Below, piece after piece: positions 57,303 to 64,000 of a stretch of DNA of 64,000 nucleotides. The notes beneath the pieces are model-generated. The model was given only the letters and a program-made list of their open reading frames with translations. It searched no databases and was not told the origin of the DNA. A program made the position numbers and the translations under genes. The stretch covers positions 57,406,529-57,470,528 of the forward strand of contig CM031600.1 in NCBI GenBank assembly GCA_018398815.1, given 5' to 3'. Within the stretch, counting starts at the first letter, position 1. Each line of letters starts with the position of its first letter. This DNA is from Conus ventricosus. Taxonomy: Eukaryota > Mollusca > Gastropoda > Neogastropoda > Conidae.

Positions 57303-57876
57303 CAAAAAGGGTTATTGAAAAGGAAAAAAAGTGGGAGGGGGGGGGAAAAGTTTTATATTTGGGCCCTGTTTTAGGATTTTAAACAACATTGGGAACAGAT
57401 GCATTCTTCGTTTATAAGACAAAATTACTTTTTTTTATCACTGAAACCGGGAACCCCACCTTCCTCCCTTAACTAGGATCGGAAGTTTTTCTTTTTTAAC
57501 CCCCCCCCCCTTTTTTTTTCTTCCTTTTTTTTCCCTCCTAAATTTGTTTTTTCGGGGCCAAAGCCCCCCCCCCCCCTTTCTTTACAAGAAAATTAATCGA
57601 TGTTATTCAAATCTGCGGTATTATGCTTCTTCGGTGTTTTTTGACCCTCTAGTTTTTCCCTTTCAGAGCCCCGCCCTTAAATTCAAAAGAAATCGAGTTT
57701 TTGGCAAAGTGCAGAGCTGAAATTTTTTTCCCGTTTGGTAATTGTTTGAAATTTTGCTTTTTTGACTAAAACGTGTCCTCGTCTTCTGCGCTTCCCGTTT
57801 TGCGGTTGAACCCCCAGTTAAATTTGTTCCCTGAAAGACGGGGTCCGGCGGTGGGTTGGTTCCGGGTTTTAAACCC
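57276..57876. other. Homopolymer-rich segment joining C and C'
   Basis: Long T, C and G runs (57277-57302, 57500-57520, 57565-57578) and no homology I can see to the other copies. No gene. Its right end runs without a break into the C' version of the sequence that borders the gap on the left of copy C. Confidence 0.5.
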
Positions 57877-57989
57877 CGTCATCACGGCGTAAAATATGTA
57901 GAGAAACGAAATATGCCGACTCCCCCTTGCTCCTCCCCAATTTTTTGGGCCCGAAAGTGGCCTAAAAGGCCTTTTCCCGTTCTCTTGTA

Positions 57990-58410
57990 AACGTGCATCC
58001 ATCCCCGTTTAAATGATATAAAGTCGCAGCCCTCTACGGTGTCAAACGTGACCCATGCCGTTTGACTTAGTATAAATACCAAGCCACCTAACGGGCAAAG
58101 TGCACCATGCTGTTTGAATAGATATAAACTCCAAGCCCTTAACTGTGTCAAAGTGATCCAGCCCGTTTGCTAGATATAAAACTCCCAAGCCCTAACTGGG
58201 TCAAACGTGCATCCCCCCGTTTGAATAGATTTAAACTCCCAAGAAACCCAAAATGGGTAAAAGTGCCCCATGCCGTTTGACATGATATAAACTCCCAACC
58301 ACCTAACTGGGTTCAAACGTCCCTCCATGCCCGTTTGACTAGATATAAATCCCAAGCCCCCTAACTGGGAAAAAGTGCTCCATCCCCCGTTTGACATAGA
58401 AAAAAAGTGC
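57990..58410 (+). repeat. 59-bp hairpin array, C' version
   Basis: About eight units alignable to 51858-52320, each damaged by single-base losses (for example GTTTGAC without its full partner arm). Same flanks, same distance to the ATPase gene. Confidence 0.85.
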
Positions 58411-58479
58411 AAATCCGGTTGGGTGGGGGCCCCGAATGCCCTTTCCCTTTCTTGACAGTAAGACTTCAAAAACCAAAAA

Positions 58480-59078
58480 ATAACGTTTTCTAAAAAACAA
58501 ACATATGGCGGGTTATCTGTTTTTTACTAATTTCTAAATTTTAGATTTAGTTTTTTTTAAATCCTATGTTTTTCCTGGTCATTTTCAATAACTCATTTTC
58601 GCGCAAACATTTTCAAAATGAGTTTGTTTTTTCATGTGAAATAAAACTACAGTCTTTAAATGTTCTCTAAAGTTTTTAAAAAACCGATTTATTTTGGAAA
58701 AAAATCCACACACTTATCCCAGCATGTCTTCCGCTGAAAGTGTTTGACAAAGTGTTTCTTTTTTTTAACTATGTTCTTTTGCCGAACGTATCTATAAAAA
58801 ATAGTGTCTGGTTCTTAAAAACGTTTAAAACTGTTCTAAACACTCCTCGTTTATTTAGGATTAACTAAAATATTGTCATTTTGGCCCTTTAAAAACCCTT
58901 CTATCATGATATGCTTTTTCTTTTAAAGTGTTGGAAGAAACCCAAATTGTTTAAAAAATTATAACGAAAAAAACTGTTTGTAACGGGTCGGGAAAAATAT
59001 TGTTTTTCCAAAAACCCAGTCTGCCACAAATCAATGAGCAATGGGATTTTTTGTCATAAATTTTAAAATGCCCCATAG
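58480..59078 (-). pseudogene. A32-like packaging ATPase, C' version
   Basis: Base-by-base alignable with 52405-53015, including the Walker A region near 59000, but with about one indel or substitution every 8-10 bases, mostly turning mixed sequence into homopolymers. No open frame of length survives. Confidence 0.75.
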
Positions 59079-59094
59079 TTTTATAACAGGTTTA

Positions 59095-59900
59095 ATCTAA
59101 TCAGTTTTATTTTTACTATCTCCGTCAAACTTGTTCGTATAAAAAAAACCCTTGAGGTTAAATGTTTTAAGATTAATCCAATTTGTTCTGTGATTGTTTT
59201 TTTAGTCACATTGTTTTGTTGTTGTTGTTTTTAATATCCTCCCCTTTGGAAGAAGAGTGGAAAACGAAAAGGCGTTTAACGTCTAAGTTTTCCCAGCAAA
59301 TTTTTTCCCTTTTATGGTCATCACTACCCCCCAAAAAACCCCCACCCCTCTCCACATTTTTTAAAGACAGAAATTTCAAATTTTTGTAAACGTGTCCCCT
59401 TTTTTTCTGTTGGGAAAAAAGAACTGAAAATTTTTGTAAAAGCTTTTTTTACAACTTTTTCTTTTTGTGGGGGAAATGTACTTTTTTTTCCCCCATACGG
59501 GTTTTTTCAATTTTCTTTCCGATTTTGTCGGGCAAGACTTAAATTGTAAAGGGCCAGAGTTGAATGTTTTTCTGAAATTTTTTTGCGGAAAAAATTGAAA
59601 ATGGGTTTTTTGAATAAAAAATTTTAGTCCATTCAAAAAATTGGTTCTAAGGCATTTGAGGTAGGTTTTGAACTTTTTATATTCTTAGGGCCCAACTTAT
59701 TTCCCTCTGATTGTGCGTTGTTTTTTTGGAAAACTTTTTGTTTCGCCAACCTCTTTGGTTTAAAATCCCAATTTTTGTGTACTCAAAAACCATAAAAAAG
59801 GCTATCTCCCCGTTTGTTCAAAGCCCGCAACGTCTGCAAGGTCTTTTAATTCTAAAGTTTACCCCTCACAGGAGCAAATGTAACCCCGTTTCTTCGGGGC
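59095..59900 (-). pseudogene. Gene Q, C' version
   Basis: Follows 53031-53887 in order and sequence. Only pieces are readable, such as KTFNSGPLQFKSCP near 59560. Error pattern as in the neighbouring ATPase. Confidence 0.65.
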
Positions 59901-59914
59901 CACGGAAATTATTT

Positions 59915-60593
59915 TTTAGTAGCGTTTATTTTATTTCTAAAAACATGGTGGTTATCGATTTTAAATTTTTCCTGCTTTGTTTTTGATTTTTATATTAATG
60001 ATCCACCCCCCCAAAAAACAAATCTTTTAAATGAAAATTAGGGTTTTGTATAATTTCCAAAAATCGAAAATTTGGTTTCCCCTGAGGGAAGAGCTTAAAA
60101 CAGTTGAGGGCCCCCGGCTTAAAAGTTTTCATCAGTGTCAGTCATCCAAATGACATAGAGAAAAGGTTAATGCAAGATCGAGCGGACTTTCCCCCTCAAA
60201 AGTATTTTGGGTTGGTTATCTAAATTTTAAATTGTTAGCCGTAAACCCTAACATTTTAGCTAGATCTTTTTCAAAATAGTAACCTCCTTTTCTTCAGGCT
60301 GATTTTTTAACTTTTTTTTCAGTTTTCCCTTGTTTGTTTGAGAGTAATGTCAAAGTTACTCATTGCTTTTTTGTGAGAAAAAACCCGAAATAACCATCAG
60401 GTATTGTTAACTGGTTAACTTTGTTCCCTGATTTGTCAATTTTAGAACGTTTTTTTCCCCTTGGGTTTGCTTATTTTAAAACCCATAGCTTTGTAGATTT
60501 TCATGGGCGCGACTTTTTGGGCCCCCCGAAATTTGTTTTTCAATGCATGTTCTAAAAAAGGAGGAGGGGTCTTGGTTGTTTTGTTAAAAAACT
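59915..60593 (-). pseudogene. Gene P, C' version
   Basis: Alignable with 53904-54592; the start region near 60590 and the LNNSN-type and YYGF-type pieces are visible only in fragments. Confidence 0.65.
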
Positions 60594-60615
60594 TTTTAAA
60601 AAAAAAAATTTTAAA

Positions 60616-61690
60616 AATGAGTGATTCAAATATACTAATGCAAATATTTGTTGGGCCACATACAATCTTAAAAAAAAAATGTACTCTTGCTTTTCGGAAA
60701 CCCCGAGGACACCTTTCAAGTAAAGGTGAGTCGCCATTAAAAGATATTTAACCCCCTTTAAAAAAAGATAATCGCAAAGGTGGTTTTAGTCTCGATGCAG
60801 TTTTTTCAGAACCGTTAAATTTGCTGTGTTTTGTGCTTCATGGGGGTGGAGTGGGTTGTGTCATTAAAATACCCTGTTCCTTTGGGGGGTCGTGTACAGA
60901 TTTCTTTCTATTACACCTTCAGACGTATTTTGTTGTTGAAGACCTTCCAAATGACAAACGTTTATCCCATTCAGCAACAGAATAGAATGAAGGCTTTTGA
61001 AAGATCGAAACCCAAATTTTAATATTAACATAAGACGATTTGGGACAAAATTTGGGACCCTAATCTGGTCTAGGCCCCTTATTTTTGGGGGCCCAAAGAA
61101 AGGATAACTTGACTGGCTCATCCTTTCAAATTTTCTTTTCGGAAACCCGGGGGCCCCGGGTCCGGGAGCATAACAGATGGACAAATTTATCTTAGCTCTT
61201 CAAAGGGCCCTACTAAAGCGGTTAGAACAATAAACGACTCTTTCGTACTTACGTTTGGGTGTTTGTAGGTTCGCAAGCAAGGCAAGTCAAGTAACTGATC
61301 TTTTATGGTTTGTGCCAAAAACAATTTTGCAAATTTAGGGGGCGCCATTAATTTACATTTGATTTCCCTTCAGTTTTAAAAAGGTCCCAAAAATTTTTTT
61401 AAATACGAAGTCGAAAGTAGACTTTGCGTTGGCATGGTTTTACATGCTGTTTGACCTAGACCCCGTTGGTACAAAAAAAATTTTTAAAATAGAAATTTTT
61501 GGGCAATGAAAAAAGGTTTGGGGAAAAAAAACGACATAAATTTTGAGCCGAAATTTTACAAACAAAAAAAAGAACCCCAAGATTAAGTAATCCAAAAAAA
61601 AACCCCGACCAAAAACAAAAAAGCATTGAAGATCAAAAAGCGGGCTGTCGCGTGCCTGAATAGAAAAGACAGCGCTTGTTCTTGGATTAA
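60616..61690 (+). pseudogene. Gene M, C' version
   Basis: Alignable with 54611-55797. FYYTFRRIL near 60910 and MKAFER near 60990 can be read; the rest is frame-broken. Confidence 0.68.
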
Positions 61691-61694
61691 TGGC

Positions 61695-62853
61695 CTGGAT
61701 TACTTGGTCTTTTCTTCTAATAGTAACCAACTTTTTAAAAGAAATAATGTCCTAAGTGCTGGGCCCAAAAAACCCAAAACTATTTTGCTTGCAGTAGAAA
61801 AAACCCCCGTGACAATACCCCCCAATTCCCAGGTAATTCTTAGTTTTTCCGGTAATTTTTTTAATAAACCGCGATGATCAAGTGTTTTTTTCCCCATGAT
61901 TTATCAGGCGGCGTGGAGGCGATGGGCGGAGGCAAAAAATTTTTTGCTCCCACCCCCTGTATTCCCAATCCCAGTTAAAATTAAAAATCCAAAGGGCCCG
62001 TTTTAAGTTGTAAGTGACCCCTTGCTTCTAAAACGCGTTCGTTTCTTTTTGGTGTGTTTCATATAAAATTTTTTCGATAGTTTCTTTATTTATTCACTTG
62101 ATTTGTAATTGGTCTCGGTTAGTAGTTGCACTTCTAGTCTTGCTATCTTTCTTGTTCAAATTTTTTTGTCTTTGGGCTATTTTTTCTTTAATCCCCGCCC
62201 TACGATGCGGTCTAGATCGGAGTTTTTCTTTTTCTCTTTTTATATGCTCATCTAGTTCCCCTAGTTTTGCAAAATTGTTTGTTAATTCCCCTTGATGTTC
62301 TCAAAGCTTGTAAAGGGGCCGTTATTTCCGCATGGGTGCGGTGAGTCGTGTTTAGTCTTTAATGCTTTTTTCTTTGAAAAAACGGGTTTTTTTTTTCTGT
62401 TCTTTGCATTTTTATTTCCTGCCGTTTGTTTTAATTTTTTAAGTTCCTGTTTTGTTTTTGGTTTAGCTGGGGGGGTTTCCGGGTGTGTTTTGAAGTTAGC
62501 AATGCATCCTTATTTAATTTTGGTTTTTAAAAATCCCAAAGGCGATTTTGATCTTTCACACGGTTTTGTTTAATTGTATTTTGGCTAAAAAACTTTGATG
62601 GGTCTGGGTTTGTTGAAAGCCGAACAAGTTCCCTTTGATCGTTTTTTACAGACCAAATGTCATCTTTAAATTCAAATCATTTGGGTTTTTAAAATTTGGG
62701 GGGGGGTTCTTGCCTAACTTTCGTAAATGTTTTTCTTACTTTCGTTAAAATTTCTGCCGCTTTGAGAGTTTGGCGACCCGTGTAAAGGGATATTTCATCA
62801 TTGTCTCCAGGATCAAAAACCCAATAATCTTCTTCATTTCTTTTTCCTCCCAT
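61695..62853 (-). pseudogene. Gene T, C' version
   Basis: Alignable with 55808-56985; start near 62853, where WVFDPGDNDEIS matches the acidic N-terminus. KLPEKL and GGIVTGVFSTASKIV near 61780-61850 match the C-terminal region. Confidence 0.68.
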
Positions 62854-62898
62854 GTTTTTAAATAATTTTTTTTTATTTGTTCTAAAAATGTAAAAAGC

Positions 62899-64000
62899 AT
62901 GGCTCGTTTCTTGACCCAAAGTTTGAAAAAAACCCTTTGGGCGTAAAGGGGAAATAAGGGAATTTTGTTCCAAAAAATCCATTATATTGAGCAGATCAAA
63001 TTCTTATGTCAAATTTCCAGCCTAGGAGCAAATGAGTGATTGTGCCAGGCTTGCGCTTTTCTTATTTTAAAAAATAGCGTGTTTCAAAACAGCCCCAAAA
63101 CAGAACAGTTGTAAGAATTGGGGGGGCAATCGTTAAGAAAATTTTATAAAAATTGGGGGCAAGAAATATTTTCTTTACAAATGCGACATTTTTTTAAAAC
63201 TATTCTGATCTATGGCTCCCGGGACTAAAAGGGCCCTGACTTTGCGTTTAAAGGAATAGAAAAAAGAACACAAAAATGTGGTGCCGCTACAAAAGCGGCA
63301 AAAAGTATGTGGCTGTAAATTTTTTGCGTTTGGAAATGTTTTCGTTTCCCCTTGTTTTTGAGTTTTTAAAGCGCATGCGCCTACTTTCAAGGGCTTTTAA
63401 AGACGACTGTTATGAACAAAACTTTTAACGATAAAACGTGTTTCGTCAAAAAAACCCGAAGCAAAGTACAGCATTTTGACATCTGTTAGAGTTTGACGTT
63501 GTTAGCACCCTATTTGCAAGGTGTTTGAGAAAAATATCAGTCACTTTTTGCAATATTTCGAAGAGTGATTCATTATAAACATATCTAGAGCGGGAGCGTA
63601 TAGGGGAATTTTTATTTTTTAGCGTTCAAAAAAGATCGCTTAAAGGTATTTTATTGTGGTGAAGATGGAACCGTTCAAAAGGGGAAGTGAAAGTTTTTTT
63701 AATCCTAAAATAAGAAAGTCAATGTTCGATTGGGGCGTCCAAACCCAAAATCTTGTGGGGTTTAAAACCCTTTATCAGCTTTTGGGTAAAATAAAAAAAA
63801 TTTTGGAGGTGGGAGGTGTAGAAATAAACGTTGACTTGTGGTAAAGATCTCCCCTTCCAGCGTAAGACTTGTGATTTTTTAAACAACAAAATGGGTTTTG
63901 GGATGCCCTAGGTAACGGAGGTAACAGTTACAGGAAGGGGGAACTGGGAGACTAATAAAATTCAAATTGAAAAAAAAGAAGGCGAAAAAACCGCTTAAGT
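62899..64000 (+). pseudogene. Capsid candidate, C' version, runs off the window
   Basis: Start MARFLTQSLKKTLW at 62899. Continues past the point where copy C stops: SLRKF and GQEIF near 63130-63165, EKYQSLFAIF near 63530, and KMEPFKRGSESFFNPKIRK near 63660-63720, where copy B has an IKRGSE-like piece at the same relative position. Frame-broken at short intervals. The gene probably ends beyond the window. Confidence 0.6.

Noticed and set aside
58170..58469. 99-residue minus-strand frame with repeated QTG/SNG units
   Set aside because: Shadow of the damaged 59-bp array; the units are out of frame with each other in the cleaner copy C.

Overview
This is eukaryotic, animal-type DNA. There is no compact bacterial gene layout, several LINE retrotransposons are present, long (GA)n/(GT)n/(CA)n microsatellites are abundant, and two exact 100-N gaps (22515-22614 and 51637-51736) show a scaffolded assembly. 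The density of long dinucleotide arrays and the mix of elements suggest a marine invertebrate, perhaps a mollusc, but nothing here fixes the species. I see no convincing single-copy host gene.

Layout. 1-1080: nothing recognised. About 1100-11150 (minus): an L1/Tx1-like LINE split in two by a complete but frameshifted I-clade LINE (about 3385-9437) with a zinc-knuckle ORF1 and an endonuclease/RT/RNase H ORF2. 11.2-18.0 kb: microsatellites and unassigned DNA. 18.0-22.4 kb: partial copy A of a Polinton/adintovirus-like element. 22.6-34.1 kb: minisatellites, inverted repeats, a LINE tail, a pair of foldback units, poorly resolved sequence and a ~147-bp satellite with two alternating unit types. 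34.1-35.3 kb: a MITE-like foldback and CAAGT-type short repeats. 35.3-50.95 kb: copy B, the most complete element. 51.7-57.3 kb: copy C in the opposite orientation. 57.9-64.0 kb: C', a second, very noisy version of C that runs off the window.

The virus-like element. Copy B in order: three small minus-strand genes, two small plus-strand genes, a retrovirus-type integrase (+), a possible small ORF, a protein-primed-type DNA polymerase B (-), a small membrane gene (-), a capsid candidate (-), gene T (membrane protein, +), gene M (-), gene P (+), gene Q (+) and an A32-like packaging ATPase (+). The block T-M-P-Q-ATPase recurs in A, B, C and C' with the same relative orientation, and the capsid candidate sits divergently beside T in B, C and C'. 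Integrase, PolB and A32-type ATPase together are diagnostic of Polinton/Maverick/adintovirus-like elements. T, M, P and Q belong to families I know only as uncharacterised. I found no recognisable adenain-type protease. Copy B gene P is also interrupted by a ~2.3-kb PIF/Harbinger-like DNA transposon.

Reading limits. Almost every element gene is broken by one-base indels, mostly in homopolymers. Some of this is probably sequencing error, most clearly in C' and in 28-31 kb, so 'pseudogene' here means 'no intact frame in this sequence'. The letter names T, M, P and Q are my own labels.
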